From Akkermansiaceae bacterium (GTDB lineage Bacteria; Verrucomicrobiota; Verrucomicrobiia; Verrucomicrobiales; Akkermansiaceae), in NCBI GenBank assembly GCA_018402445.1, contig JAGYIT010000007.1, forward strand, positions 124,001 through 188,000: a DNA stretch of 64,000 nucleotides. The letters are read 5' to 3'. A program made the position numbers and the translations under genes. Position 1 is the stretch's first letter. Each line of letters begins with the position of its first letter. The notes under the pieces were generated by a model, which did no database searches, was not told the origin of the DNA, and worked only from the letters and a program-made list of their open reading frames with translations. Shown in pieces: positions 16,917-27,343 of the stretch.

Positions 16917-19900
16917 ATGACAAGCCACCCCATGACACCTCACCGGGGCTTCGCCTTGGTGGCGACGCTCAGCCTGATGATCCTCCTCACGATCATCGCT
17001 GTGGCTCTGCTCAGCCTCGCCAGCGTCACGATGCGGAGCGGCGGTCACGGCGAGCTGCAGGCGCAGGCGCGGGCCAACGCCCGCCTTGCCCTGATGATGG
17101 CGCTCGGCGATCTGCAGAAGCACGCCGGCCCGGACACCCGCGTCACCGCCAATGCCAACCAGCAAAACGCCGCCAGCCCGAATCCCCACTGGCTCGGAGT
17201 CTGGAAAACACGGCCCGATGAGGATCTCGCCGCCGCCAAGCCCGGCTCGTTCCCGATCGGCGCCAAGGGCGGCGATGTTTACCTGACGGATTCCCGCACG
17301 CCCAAGGCCGCCGCCAGCCGCTGGCTGGTCAGTTCGCCCGATGCCGCCGGAGCCTCGCCGGACACCGCGCCGGACGATTCCTTCGTCACTCTCCTCGAGA
17401 CCGGCCGCAGCGAATCTACGGTCAAGGTGCCCAAGCTGCCGCTCGATGGTTATTCCGCCTGCGCGTGGTGGGTTTCCGATGAAAGCCAGAAAGCGCTCAT
17501 CAACCTGCCGGACGCGCACAAGGAGTCCGCCGCCAGTGCCCATTTCTCCCTGGCCGCCTCGCAGGATTTCGATTTCGAAACCTTCGACGTATCCCCTCCC
17601 GCAGGCAAGCCGCTCGCCGGCCTCTCGGCGCTGGATCCGAAGAAACTCAATTCCGTGGTCAGCCTCGAAACCGGCGGCTTACTCCCTGTCGCCGATCCGG
17701 AGGCTTTCCGGAAATCCATCGACGAATCCTCGCACCATCTGACCGCCGACTCGCTCGGGCTTTTCACCAACGTCAAGGACAGCGGATTGAAGCGCGACCT
17801 GTCGGCTTTCCTCGCCCTGGGAACCGTCGGGAATGATCCGTCCACAGGCCTCCGCGGACTCAATGTGACCGATCCCATCCTGCTCGGCACGCACCACCTC
17901 ACCACCGGCCCGCGCTTCGGCATCCTCAAGGGTTGGGCCGATCTCGCCGACCAGCTCGACAAGGATTCCGGCGCGGCCGCGATGACCCCGCAACCCCCCA
18001 ATGTGATATTCCAAAGCTACACCTCATCCGCGCCCGGCGCGATCCGCGACCTGACGAACGTCTCGAAGCCCGCCGTCCAGCCGGTGGTCGTGGAGGCGTC
18101 CCTCGGATGGGATTTCTCCCCCTACACAAGGGACGCCTCCGGCGCCGAATATCTGCGCAGCCACATCTATCCGCGCCTCATCCTGTGGAATCCTTTCAAC
18201 GTCACCCTCAAGGCCACGCGCTTTGTCGTGATGCTGCGCCACCCGATGTATGGATCGTTCACCGCCCGCGGAGTCCAGGTGAATTCGCGGTCTTCCCGCC
18301 TCTACTTCGATGATATGTGCGGAACGCCAACGGCCAGGTTCCTCGGTTTCGTCACCGTACCCACGGATTTCCTGCCGGGGGAAACCAAGATCTTCACCCC
18401 GTCGGCCACCGCCTCGGGTGGTGCCAGGCTGCATGGGCGCGCCGCGGCGTTCGACCCGTTCAACTATCATGCCAATATCCTTACGTCCCAGCAGATCCCG
18501 GGTGTTGAGAATTTCCATTTCAATACCAATACGCTGCTTCCCGCGGAGACGGCGGCCAACCAAAACACGCCCTATGGTTTTTCCTCCAACCTGAACAGCT
18601 TCTACTCCAACGGGGGCTTCGATGACGAATTCATCGTCGCCCAAGTGAGCGGCGGGGCGGCGGGCGTGATCAATTGGGGGGCGGTGACCGCGAACACCAG
18701 CGGCTTCCCTCGCGTCGCCCATTTCATCTGTCAGAACTGGGGCCTCAGACGCTACTCCAAGTGGTACGGGGCGGAGAGGAGCAACCATCCATCCAACAAC
18801 GGCACGCCGTTCCGCGAGTTCAAGCCCAATGCTCCCGGTATCGGGGCGCTCGACAACCGCCGCCCTCCAAGGCTCTGGCGCCGCGGCGTGCGCATGGCCT
18901 GGTTCGATGACAAGGCCGAATACGTCGCCAACGGAAGCAGGCCGGCCTTGGCCCGCTACACCCAGCCGTGGTTCTCATCCTCCAACATCCGCGGCGGCCT
19001 CGTTTACCACCGCAACTGGGTGAACCTCCCCTACTCCCCCGGTTGGGATCGTCCGGCTTTCGACAGCCACACCTACTTCCTCCAGCCGACCGATCCCCAG
19101 CAGCTCGCCACTTTCTTTCCTCCATCCCCCTTCGCCAAGCCGGACGACGGCTTCCCTTCTACCTGCACGATCTATGACGTGCCCAGGCGCAAGACCGGCA
19201 TCATCTCGCTCGGCCAGCTCCAGCACGCCCAGCTCTCCTATTCCACCTGGCATCCCTCCTTCGTGATCGGCCACGGCGAGCGCACCATGAACGCGGATCT
19301 CGACGCCACCGCCATCAAGGCCAAGGTCACCAGCCCTACCCGCTGGAAGGACAACCCCGGAAACCCCGCCAACGTTCTCAATTATGATGCGATCATCCAG
19401 AAAGGCAGTCTCGACGAGGTGCTCGTCTATGACCTCTCCTTCGAGGCGAATGAGCAACTCTGGGATCGCTTCATGCTGTCATCCATCCCCTACCAGGGTG
19501 CGCCGGGAAGCCGCCGTCCGAATTGGGATACTAACGCTCCACTGCCCGTGGGAAGATATGCGTTCAGTCCGGTATCCTCCCGCATGACGCCCGAAACATT
19601 GGAAAACATGCTCTCCAGCGATCCCACCTTCCCCTACTTCCGCTCCGCCGAATTCCTGACGAACCGCGGCGCCTTCAATATCAACAGCACCTCCATCCAG
19701 GCATGGGCCGCCCTCTTGGGTAGCATGCGCGGATTGCAGCGCGAGTCCATTGAGGGCACGGCGTCTGCGGGCGAGCACCCGCTCTCCCGATCCATCTTGA
19801 GCGGCGCGCCCGGAAGCCTCTCCATCGCACACCCAGCGGATTCCGAGGCATGGAATGCGTTCCGCTCGCTGTCGGACGCGGACATCGCCAACCTCTCCGC

Positions 19901-20450
19901 AAAAATCGTCGATGAGATCCGCAAACGGGGGCCCTTCCTTTCCGTAGCGGATTTCGTGAACCGCCGGCTCACCACGGATGTGACCCTATCCGCCAGCGGC
20001 ACGCTCGACCAGGCCATCGCCAATTCCAACATCAATATCGGATTGGAAAACGCCGGAATGACCGAACTGGCGGCGGTCGGGTCTGTTCCCACCGCAGCCA
20101 ACCGTTCTCGCTCCATCTCCTACGGCATTCCCGGCCACTTCTCCCAGGGCGACCTTCTCACCGCGCTGGCTCCCGTCATCACCGCCCGGGGAGACACCTT
20201 CCGCATCCGCGCCTACGGCGAGGCTAGTAGCAAGGATGGCAAGGTCGCCCGCGCGTGGTGCGAAGCGGTGGTGCAACGCAATGTCGATTACGTCGATCCT
20301 TCGGACGATCCGCTCAAGCCCGCCATCGATCTCTCCGGCACCACTCCCGTGGTCGGCTCCATCAGCAAGTCCAGCCTGGCCTTCGGCCGGCGTTTCACCA
20401 TCCGCTCATTTCGTTGGCTCTCCGCCAGCGAAATCCAAAACCCATCATGA
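16917..20450 (+). CDS. Verru_Chthon cassette protein A-like giant pilin-type protein
   Basis: A 1177-residue protein whose N-terminus HRGFALVATLSLMILLTIIA, followed by VALLSLASVT, is a type IV pilin-like or pseudopilin signal and helix. It is followed by RANARLALMMALGDLQKHAG, a segment typical of TIGR02600 (Verru_Chthon cassette protein A). The rest is a very large exported region without recognisable enzyme motifs. In Verrucomicrobiota, cassettes A-D of such proteins occur together; here only A is present. The ATG at 16917 places the pilin helix at residues 10-35. Its stop overlaps the next start by ATGA, so the two are translationally coupled. Confidence 0.75.
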   Translation: MTSHPMTPHRGFALVATLSLMILLTIIAVALLSLASVTMRSGGHGELQAQARANARLALMMALGDLQKHAGPDTRVTANANQQNAASPNPHWLGVWKTRPDEDLAAAKPGSFPIGAKGGDVYLTDSRTPKAAASRWLVSSPDAAGASPDTAPDDSFVTLLETGRSESTVKVPKLPLDGYSACAWWVSDESQKALINLPDAHKESAASAHFSLAASQDFDFETFDVSPPAGKPLAGLSALDPKKLNSVVSLETGGLLPVADPEAFRKSIDESSHHLTADSLGLFTNVKDSGLKRDLSAFLALGTVGNDPSTGLRGLNVTDPILLGTHHLTTGPRFGILKGWADLADQLDKDSGAAAMTPQPPNVIFQSYTSSAPGAIRDLTNVSKPAVQPVVVEASLGWDFSPYTRDASGAEYLRSHIYPRLILWNPFNVTLKATRFVVMLRHPMYGSFTARGVQVNSRSSRLYFDDMCGTPTARFLGFVTVPTDFLPGETKIFTPSATASGGARLHGRAAAFDPFNYHANILTSQQIPGVENFHFNTNTLLPAETAANQNTPYGFSSNLNSFYSNGGFDDEFIVAQVSGGAAGVINWGAVTANTSGFPRVAHFICQNWGLRRYSKWYGAERSNHPSNNGTPFREFKPNAPGIGALDNRRPPRLWRRGVRMAWFDDKAEYVANGSRPALARYTQPWFSSSNIRGGLVYHRNWVNLPYSPGWDRPAFDSHTYFLQPTDPQQLATFFPPSPFAKPDDGFPSTCTIYDVPRRKTGIISLGQLQHAQLSYSTWHPSFVIGHGERTMNADLDATAIKAKVTSPTRWKDNPGNPANVLNYDAIIQKGSLDEVLVYDLSFEANEQLWDRFMLSSIPYQGAPGSRRPNWDTNAPLPVGRYAFSPVSSRMTPETLENMLSSDPTFPYFRSAEFLTNRGAFNINSTSIQAWAALLGSMRGLQRESIEGTASAGEHPLSRSILSGAPGSLSIAHPADSEAWNAFRSLSDADIANLSAKIVDEIRKRGPFLSVADFVNRRLTTDVTLSASGTLDQAIANSNINIGLENAGMTELAAVGSVPTAANRSRSISYGIPGHFSQGDLLTALAPVITARGDTFRIRAYGEASSKDGKVARAWCEAVVQRNVDYVDPSDDPLKPAIDLSGTTPVVGSISKSSLAFGRRFTIRSFRWLSASEIQNPS

Positions 20451-21250
20451 ACCGCCTTCGCACCCTCACTCCTTTCCTAGCCGTCTGCATTCTTTCGGCA
20501 TTCACCGCGGCACCGCTGACGGCTCAGGAAAAACCGAAAAAGCCGCAGGTCACCGCCTCGCTGGTTCCGATCGGCGCCAACTCGGACGCCTATTGGGAAG
20601 GGGATGGCCCCGGCATCAAGGCGATCGCGCTGGATCCCGAAGCCGCGCCCCCGGCCACCCTTTGCGTGCGGAACAAGAAGGGTTTCGAAACGATACCCGG
20701 TATCCTCAACCGTCCGTCCATCGCCTTGCCCGCCACTGGCGGGATCCTGCGCGTGTTCGCCAACGACCAAGGCTCCGATGAAAAGGATCCGCCGCTGTTC
20801 GGTGAATTTAAAATCCCGCAAACCCCGGGTCACTACGACATTTTCCTGAACCGGGCGAAAGAGAGCAAAGGTTGGGACAAGGCCGAATCCCTGGTGTTGC
20901 CATCCGATAAAACCAGTTTCCCGCCGGACTCGTTCCGGCTCGTCAACCTCTGCGACCAGCGGATCAGGGCGAAGATCGCGGCAAACACCCTCACCATAGA
21001 GCCACGCACCGTGAGAATCGTCGCGACACCGGTCAAGGGAACCATGACGCTCATCTCCGTGCAGGCCGTGCACGCCAACGGCGATGATCTCCGGTTCATC
21101 ATCCGCACCGGCATCCGGCTGGAAGACGAACAGCGCGCCAATCTCGTCTTCTACCCGGGACGCGACGCGGAGAAGCCCTGCCTCGCCACCTGGTTCCATC
21201 AGGCGGAGCCCGAGTCGGGTGAAATGGAGGAAAAGGCGGACGAAAACTGA
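20447..21250 (+). CDS. secreted partner of the Verru_Chthon A-like protein, unknown function
   Basis: A 267-residue protein with a signal peptide (MNRLRTLTPFLAVCILSAFT, ending AAPLTAQ) and a mature part rich in beta structure. It has no motif that I recognise. Its ATG lies inside the stop of the giant pilin-like gene (ATGA), which points to a stoichiometric partner, perhaps a periplasmic chaperone or pilus-associated protein. The last residues are acidic (GEMEEKADEN). Confidence 0.65.
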   Translation: MNRLRTLTPFLAVCILSAFTAAPLTAQEKPKKPQVTASLVPIGANSDAYWEGDGPGIKAIALDPEAAPPATLCVRNKKGFETIPGILNRPSIALPATGGILRVFANDQGSDEKDPPLFGEFKIPQTPGHYDIFLNRAKESKGWDKAESLVLPSDKTSFPPDSFRLVNLCDQRIRAKIAANTLTIEPRTVRIVATPVKGTMTLISVQAVHANGDDLRFIIRTGIRLEDEQRANLVFYPGRDAEKPCLATWFHQAEPESGEMEEKADEN

Positions 21251-21309
21251 CGCTTACTTGCCGCCTTCTTCCCGCCTCTTTTCCGATACAAACCCACTCC
21301 CGAAAACCC

Positions 21310-22704
21310 ATGAAACCCATCACGAAGCGAATCCGCCGCACCATGCTGGCAAGTGCGATCGCCTTGTCATACGCCGCCTCAGCGTCCGCCTTGCTGCTGC
21401 TCCTCAGCGTCCCAGTCTCGGCCCTTGATCGCCCGCTGATCGTTCCATCCGGAGACGGACAGATCACTCAACCCGTGTTGCCATTCCCGGATCCTACGGC
21501 TCCCGACCGCATGTTCTACGGCCAGCAAACACCCAACGGGAAACTGACTCTGACCGCCAGCAACGGATTCTTCGATTCCGGCATCCGCGCCGGCGGCCAA
21601 TCCTCGGATAAGGACGCCGCAGGAGTTGAGTTCATCGGGCCGGATTTCGAATATCTGGATCAGTGGAACAAGCCGCTCACCACGCCCTTCGGGTATTTTG
21701 GGACAAGCTTCAAGGCCGACGGCACCTCCTCGGGAACCGCCAATTTTTCGCTCTGGAGTTTCAGCACGGGCAAACCGAAGCCGCAGGAACAATGGTCGCA
21801 CATGCTTGTGGCGGGATCGTCCGAAGCCGAGTTCGGCTCCTTCGGCCATGAGGGCTCCGGCGTCAAACTTCGCGGGGATTGGCAACCCTTCGGAAACGAT
21901 ACCCGGGAAGTCACCCTTGCTCTCCGGGGAGAAATTTCCGGCCCGTGGGTTCACTGGTTCGGCTATTTCCTCGACCCGAAAACCGAACGCTTCCGGCTCT
22001 ATGCCGCCGCCGCAACCTGGAACGGCAACAAGCCGATGCGATCCCTCAACCCAGGTGCCTTCGTTGAGCAACCCGGGCCTCCCGACCGCGAACGCAGCGG
22101 TGACCTAGTGCGTGACATCCAACGCCGGGGCTGGATGCTCGACGAAGAAAAAAAGTGGCACGCCATCGATACGATGGATGCCGGAAAAGGCCTGGCCGCC
22201 AAACAATGGGGCAAGACCGACGAAGGATGGCTTTCCATGGGTATGGGTGGGATGGTCTATCAGGAGGGATCCGGAAAGCCCATCACTCTCGACCCTGCCG
22301 CTCAAACAAAGCCTGACTGGCTTCACGGAGCTCAAGCGCTCAAGGATCTGTTCAAGCTGCCGGCGGCTATCGGCTCCCGGAAAATCACGGACATCACGCG
22401 AACTTCCGCAAAGGTCGTTGTTCCACTTTCCGGCCTTGACCTTGCCGCCGGGGAAAAGGCCACCCTCACCGTATTTTACGGCCCCGAGGATTGCCTGACC
22501 TTCGATCGTGAGCTCGGCTATCGCGAAGTAAAAACCCGATTCTGGCATCACCGATCCACACCCATCTCCGCCACCGATGGCGACAACATCATCGAGCTCA
22601 GCGACCTGGCACCGGGAACCAACCATTATCTCCGCATCCAAATAGGAAGTCCTCGCGGACGGATCTGGTCGTTTGAAACCGATCATTTCTTGACTCCGCC
22701 GTGA
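21310..22704 (+). CDS. secreted DUF3472-like protein
   Basis: A 464-residue protein with a signal peptide (hydrophobic core around residues 13-37, ending VSALD). The segment WVHWFGYFLDPKTERFRLYA (about 212-231) and the flanking GYFGTSFKADG resemble DUF3472, a domain common in secreted carbohydrate-related proteins. A C-terminal Fn3-like part (KITDITRTSAKVVVPLSGLD onward) ends RIWSFETDHF. It lies between the pilin-like pair and a sulfatase. The catalytic role, if any, is unknown. Confidence 0.6.
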   Translation: MKPITKRIRRTMLASAIALSYAASASALLLLLSVPVSALDRPLIVPSGDGQITQPVLPFPDPTAPDRMFYGQQTPNGKLTLTASNGFFDSGIRAGGQSSDKDAAGVEFIGPDFEYLDQWNKPLTTPFGYFGTSFKADGTSSGTANFSLWSFSTGKPKPQEQWSHMLVAGSSEAEFGSFGHEGSGVKLRGDWQPFGNDTREVTLALRGEISGPWVHWFGYFLDPKTERFRLYAAAATWNGNKPMRSLNPGAFVEQPGPPDRERSGDLVRDIQRRGWMLDEEKKWHAIDTMDAGKGLAAKQWGKTDEGWLSMGMGGMVYQEGSGKPITLDPAAQTKPDWLHGAQALKDLFKLPAAIGSRKITDITRTSAKVVVPLSGLDLAAGEKATLTVFYGPEDCLTFDRELGYREVKTRFWHHRSTPISATDGDNIIELSDLAPGTNHYLRIQIGSPRGRIWSFETDHFLTPP

Positions 22705-22801
22705 GCTGACAGCTCCGGCTTTCTACCCGGAACCGCGGATCCCTTGAAGGCAAGAAGACCGTGATAAAAACCTAACTCTCACAAAATTAACTTACACCCA
22801 A

Positions 22802-24367
22802 ATGATCCCCATTCTCAGGCAAGTAATTACAGCAAGCATCACCTTGAAATGCATCGTTTCCCCGATCGCAGCCGAGGTTCAAAAACCCAACATCATCGTG
22901 ATCCTCGCGGACGACCTCGGCTGGGCCGAACTCGGCTGTTACGGACAGGAAAAAATCCTGACGCCCCATCTCGACCGCCTCGCCTCGCAGGGGCAGCGCT
23001 GGACGCAGTTCTACTCCGGCGCTCCCGTCTGCTCGCCATCCCGGAACGTGCTGCTTACCGGCCGCCACACCGGCGGCTGCAACGTCCAGAACCTGCTGCG
23101 CGCCGACCGCAGCGAAACCACGGAAGACCTTAGGGGCGACCACCCGATGAAGGCGGAGCTGCCGCTCCACACGGCGCTCAAAAGCGCGGGCTACACCACC
23201 GCCGCCTTCGGCAAATGGGGCATGGGCGAATACGGAACCACCGGCGCCCCGGACCGCAACGGCGTGGACTATTTCTACGGCTACACCGACCACCGGATGT
23301 GCCACACGTTCTATCCGCCCTTCCTGTGGCGCAACGGCATGAAAGAGGCGATCAACGACCCCGGCATCCCCGGTCATTCGAGAATCCCCGAAGGCCCCGT
23401 TACCTACGAAAAGCTCACCGGCCAAAAACACGCGTCCGTGGCCATCACCGATGACCTGCTCGCCTATGTGGATCGGCAGGCCGCGGCGAAACAACCCTTC
23501 TTCATCTACTACTGTCCGCTCGAACCGCACGTGGCGATGCAGCCGCCGCGCGAATGGGTCGAACGCTACCCCGAAGAATGGGACGCCGAACCCTACCGCG
23601 GCGAACGTTCCTACCAGCCCCACCCGCGCCCGCGCGCCGGCTACGCCGCCATGATTTCCTTCATGGACCACAACATCGGCCAGCTTCTCATAAAACTGAA
23701 GAAGAAGGGTTTGGAGGAAAATACCCTTGTCATCTTCACATCGGACAACGGCACCACCCATGACGTCGGCGGCGTGGATCACAAGTTCTTCAACTCCGTC
23801 GCCGACCTTCGCGGCCTCAAGGGCAGCGAGCACGAAGGCGGTATCCGCGTGCCCGGCATCATCCGTTGGCCCGGGAAAATCGCCCCCGGCAAGGTCATCG
23901 ACCAACCCGCCTACTCCGCGGACATCATGCCCACCCTCTGCGCCCTCACCGGAGCCGACCCCGGCGAACCCTACGGCGAGAACCTACTGCCCGTCCTCCT
24001 CGGGAAAGCGGACACCCTCACCGGCCGCCGGCCGCTGGTGTGGACCGGCGGCGGCTACGGCGGCCAGGTCGCTGTGCGCATCGGCGATATGAAAGCGATC
24101 CGCAAGAACCTCGACCCTAGCGTCAAGCAGGGCCCCTTCGATTGGGAGGTCTATGATCTTTCCAAAGACCGCGCGGAAACCACCGATCTCTCCGCCACCC
24201 GCCGCGATGTCGTGGAGCAGGCCATCGCCGTTTTGAAGGAGGAATACACTCGCGATCCCGCCTACCCCGAACTCGGGATTTTTTCCCCGGAAAGCGGCCT
24301 CAAGGATCCGGCCACAGATAGGATACCAGTTTCAAAGCCTGAATCCAACGCGCCTGCCAAGCCGTGA
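22802..24367 (+). CDS. secreted sulfatase
   Basis: A 521-residue arylsulfatase-type enzyme with PNIIVILADDLGWAELGCYG, the formylglycine site CSPSR (in SGAPVCSPSRNVLLTGRHTG), AAFGKWGMGEYG and FTSDNGTTHDVGG. A weak signal sequence (ITASITLKCIVSPIAAE) precedes the domain. Compared with the sulfatase at 10251 it is longer and only distantly related, so the two probably act on different sulfated sugars. tRNA-Arg follows convergently. Confidence 0.92.
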   Translation: MIPILRQVITASITLKCIVSPIAAEVQKPNIIVILADDLGWAELGCYGQEKILTPHLDRLASQGQRWTQFYSGAPVCSPSRNVLLTGRHTGGCNVQNLLRADRSETTEDLRGDHPMKAELPLHTALKSAGYTTAAFGKWGMGEYGTTGAPDRNGVDYFYGYTDHRMCHTFYPPFLWRNGMKEAINDPGIPGHSRIPEGPVTYEKLTGQKHASVAITDDLLAYVDRQAAAKQPFFIYYCPLEPHVAMQPPREWVERYPEEWDAEPYRGERSYQPHPRPRAGYAAMISFMDHNIGQLLIKLKKKGLEENTLVIFTSDNGTTHDVGGVDHKFFNSVADLRGLKGSEHEGGIRVPGIIRWPGKIAPGKVIDQPAYSADIMPTLCALTGADPGEPYGENLLPVLLGKADTLTGRRPLVWTGGGYGGQVAVRIGDMKAIRKNLDPSVKQGPFDWEVYDLSKDRAETTDLSATRRDVVEQAIAVLKEEYTRDPAYPELGIFSPESGLKDPATDRIPVSKPESNAPAKP

Positions 24368-24386
24368 TTACCTTTCATTTCCGGAC

Positions 24387-24461
24387 TGGTGGTCCCGTGT
24401 GGAATCGAACCACCTCCTACGGCTTCGGAGGCCATCGTCCTATCCATTGGACCACGGGACC
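24387..24461 (-). tRNA. tRNA-Arg (anticodon CCG), CCA encoded
   Basis: The minus strand folds as a cloverleaf. The acceptor GGTCCCG pairs with CGGGACC, the D stem GTCC with GGAC, and the anticodon stem ATGGC with GCCGT around the loop CTCCGAA (anticodon CCG, codon CGG). The T loop is TTCGATT. ACCA follows the acceptor, so the CCA end is encoded. Confidence 0.95.
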
Positions 24462-24622
24462 CGCATTTCGGCGGAGGAGGTGTGAGGAATGGGCGCAGTA
24501 TTACCGGTCATGGTAACTGGCCGGTTTGGCTTGATATGGGCAGATTTTTGTAGGCTGCGAACCAGTCATCCTCTAATGCCTCGCACACTGAAATTCTTGA
24601 TGCGGCCGATTCACTCCCGTCC

Positions 24623-26350
24623 TCAGAGATCCTGTTCGATGGATTTTAGGGTCAGGAAAAGTTCGTGCCAGCGGCTGAGCTTTGGCTCAATGGCGAGCTT
24701 TTCCTTCGCAAGGTGCTTGCGGATCGAATTGAGGCAGGTGGTGTAGTCTTGGAAAAAGATACGAAGCGCGTCTTCGTAATCGGCGCGCAAGGTCTCTGCG
24801 AAGGCTCCGCAGGTATCGAGCAGGGAGGATTGGAAATCGCGGGCGATCCGACGGCGTGTGAGTAGGGCAATGATGGCACCTCCAAATGCGAAGAGGGCGG
24901 CGATGGAGCAGAATAGCCATGGCAGCCAGGGGAAGCCAAAGATTCCGCAGGTGGCTGCTACGATGAGAGATAGCAGGGTGGTGGCGGTGAACGACTTGAG
25001 GGCGAGGTTGCGGCGGCGGAGATCCACCTCCAGTTCCTTGCGGACATGGAGATTGTTGATGCCCTGTTGGGCAGCGCGCCCGATGCGCTGGACGAAGCGG
25101 CGGCGCGCCTGCGCGAGGTTTTCGTCAATGGGTTCGCTGCCGTCTACGCCCGTCCCAATGGCCTCCCTGACGCGGGTGTCGAGTTCCGTCCAGTGGCTGC
25201 GGCAGGCGGCGACGATATCCGCGCCATCGGATTCGGCGACGGCTTCGACAGCAGTCCGGAGGCGATCGATAAAAAGGGACTCGATGAGGCTGCCGGTGCG
25301 ATCTCCGACAAAGATGCGGAACACCGAGCGAATGATGCCTAGGGATTTCCGTAGCGAGCGGGTAACCCAGACGGCCTCGGTCTCGAAGACCTCTGCGACG
25401 CCCGCGAGGTGACGCGGCAGTCGGGCCACGAGGCGCTCGCGCATTTCATCAATCTCATCCTCTAACGAGGCGAGGAAACGGTTCTGGTCGCCTAGGGCGC
25501 GGGTCTGATCCTCAATGCGGTCTTCGATCTTACGCAGAGCGGCGGAGGCGTGGCCGCGCCATGTCTGGAGAGCGGCGCGGCGCTCCGGCGAATCGCAGAC
25601 GCGGCGGCTGATAAAATCCTCGAAGGCAGGGAAACCACTTTCCTCGAAAGCATGTCCCGCAAAGGCTCCAGCGCGCTTCGCCTCGTAAGCCATTTTCCCG
25701 GATACAGCGAAGATCGGGGGAATCACTCCGATTTTTTGCACCGAAAGCTCGGACATGTGTTCGGCGATGATTTTCAGGTCTGCAGAATCGCGCTGATCCG
25801 CCTGCTGGATGATGAAAGCGACACGTGCGTGACAATCGGCGGGCAGGGAGGAGATGAGGTTCCATGTGGCCGCGCCCCATGGGTTGGTGACAGGAAAGAC
25901 GAAAAGGATCAGGTCCGCTACGGGAAGAAAACGTTGGGTGATTTCCTGATGACCTTTCACGATGGAATTCGTGCCGGGGGTATCGACGAGGTTAAAGTCG
26001 CGGAGGAACTCGATGGGGCGGAAGCGTTCCTGGAGTAAGGGCGTGGTGACTACATCGCTCGGGGGGGATCCGTAGCGGTACCAGATGACGCGGTCGGTCT
26101 CCGGGAGGATATTTACCTTGCAGAGTTCGCGTCCGAAGAGTCCGTTGAGGAGGGAGGATTTCCCGGCGTTGACCTCGCCGCATACGATGAAGAGGAAGGG
26201 TGCGCCGAGATCGTTTTGCACCGCCGCGGCGGTGAGCGAATCCCCGAGCGAGGTGTCCGTGTCTCTTGCAAGATTTATGATGCCGCCGACCACCTGAGAA
26301 ATCCTCTCACGGCTGGCAAAGTAGCGCTCGCCGAAGTTTGCCTGACTCAC
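24623..26350 (-). CDS. dynamin-like GTPase, membrane-associated
   Basis: A 575-residue bacterial dynamin-like protein. G1 is GEVNAGKSS (58-66) and G3 is DTPG (123-126); the usual TKxD is replaced by QQADQ (about 182-186). A long helical stalk with coiled-coil character follows (about 265-460). Then come two membrane helices (about 470-515, SLIVAATCGIFGFPWLPWLF and SIAALFAFGGAIIALL) that resemble the paddle of dynamins, and a C-terminal helical part. Such proteins remodel or protect membranes. The start is a GTG at 26350 behind a G8 run on the plus strand. It stands alone between tRNA-Arg and the deacetylase. Confidence 0.85.
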   Translation of the reverse strand: MSQANFGERYFASRERISQVVGGIINLARDTDTSLGDSLTAAAVQNDLGAPFLFIVCGEVNAGKSSLLNGLFGRELCKVNILPETDRVIWYRYGSPPSDVVTTPLLQERFRPIEFLRDFNLVDTPGTNSIVKGHQEITQRFLPVADLILFVFPVTNPWGAATWNLISSLPADCHARVAFIIQQADQRDSADLKIIAEHMSELSVQKIGVIPPIFAVSGKMAYEAKRAGAFAGHAFEESGFPAFEDFISRRVCDSPERRAALQTWRGHASAALRKIEDRIEDQTRALGDQNRFLASLEDEIDEMRERLVARLPRHLAGVAEVFETEAVWVTRSLRKSLGIIRSVFRIFVGDRTGSLIESLFIDRLRTAVEAVAESDGADIVAACRSHWTELDTRVREAIGTGVDGSEPIDENLAQARRRFVQRIGRAAQQGINNLHVRKELEVDLRRRNLALKSFTATTLLSLIVAATCGIFGFPWLPWLFCSIAALFAFGGAIIALLTRRRIARDFQSSLLDTCGAFAETLRADYEDALRIFFQDYTTCLNSIRKHLAKEKLAIEPKLSRWHELFLTLKSIEQDL

Positions 26351-26369
26351 GGGGGGGGTGACGGTTCGA

Positions 26370-27255
26370 TCAGTTTACCGGGGTCACGGAGGCCTGAGCC
26401 TCGGAGGTTTCCCTTTTCATCGCGATGAGCTGGGAAACGGTGACGAACTTGAAACCTTTGCGGAGCAGGCCGTCGAAGGTGGCGGGCATGGCGTCCACGG
26501 TCTGCGAGTGCAAGTCGTGGGCGAGGACGATGCCGCCGGCGGTGGTGCCGGAAAGGATGCGGGAGGCCACCACGGAAGGGCCGGGGCGTTTCCAATCGAG
26601 GGGATCGACGGACCAGAGGATGGTGGGGTAGCCGAACTCGCGGTGGACGAGTTCGCGCTGGCTTTGCAGCAGGCCGCCGTAGGGCGGGCGCATCGTCCTC
26701 ATGCGAACACCGGCGGCGCGGCCGACGGCGTCCTGGCAGCGCTGCATTTCCTGGCGGACTTCAGAGTCGCTGAGCTTGGAGAGGAGGCGGTGTGTCTGTG
26801 AGTGGTTGCCGATCTCATGGCCCTCGGCGACGGTGCGGCGGAGCACGCCAGGATGAAGATCCACGCTGCGGCCGATGACATAGAAGGTGGCCTTGATGTT
26901 GCGCGCGGCGAGCATGTCGAGGAGGCGCGGGGTGTTCTGCGGGTGCGGGCCGTCGTCGAAGGTGATGGCGATGTAGTTCCCCGAAACGAGAACACGGGAG
27001 AAGGTGACGCTCGGCGCTTTTGGGGAAATCGCTGGGGTGGTTGCCGACGTTGTTGCGCGGCACCGGACCCTGCACGGAAGGGCTGCGGGAGTTGGTGTTC
27101 GGTTGGGTCCTGACGTTTTCCGGACTGAGCGGCCCGGCAGCCTTGCAGCTCGCGAGCGTGGCGGTGGTGGCGGCGATAAAACCGCGGCGGGAGAGTTTGC
27201 CGAGATCCGGCTTGCGGGAAAGACTATCGCCGATATTGAACAGAGAGAGTTCCAT
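26370..27255 (-). CDS. polysaccharide deacetylase, one-base frameshift after the signal region
   Basis: A NodB-type (CE4) deacetylase with metal motifs FDDGPH and HSQTH, then RPPYGG and a C-terminal AHDLH. The catalytic frame has no sensible N-terminus. One frame over, from the ATG at 27255, reads a signal with both twin-arginine and lipobox features (SRRGFIAATTATLASC). Removing one base from the T4/G4 run at about 27019-27026 joins the two into 294 residues through FPKAPSVTFSRV. It probably removes N-acetyl groups from peptidoglycan or exopolysaccharide in the periplasm. The shift is probably a sequence error. Confidence 0.82.
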
Positions 27256-27343
27256 GGAGTGTGAATAAGGGTAAGTTGAGTAAAAATTTGCACGCCTGCG
27301 GAGGAGATGTCACGCGCTGATTTTCAGATCCACGAATCCCCGC

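Noticed and set aside
22705..22801. Riboswitch or small RNA before the second sulfatase
   Set aside because: Only 97 bp, without conserved motif or strong fold that I can see.
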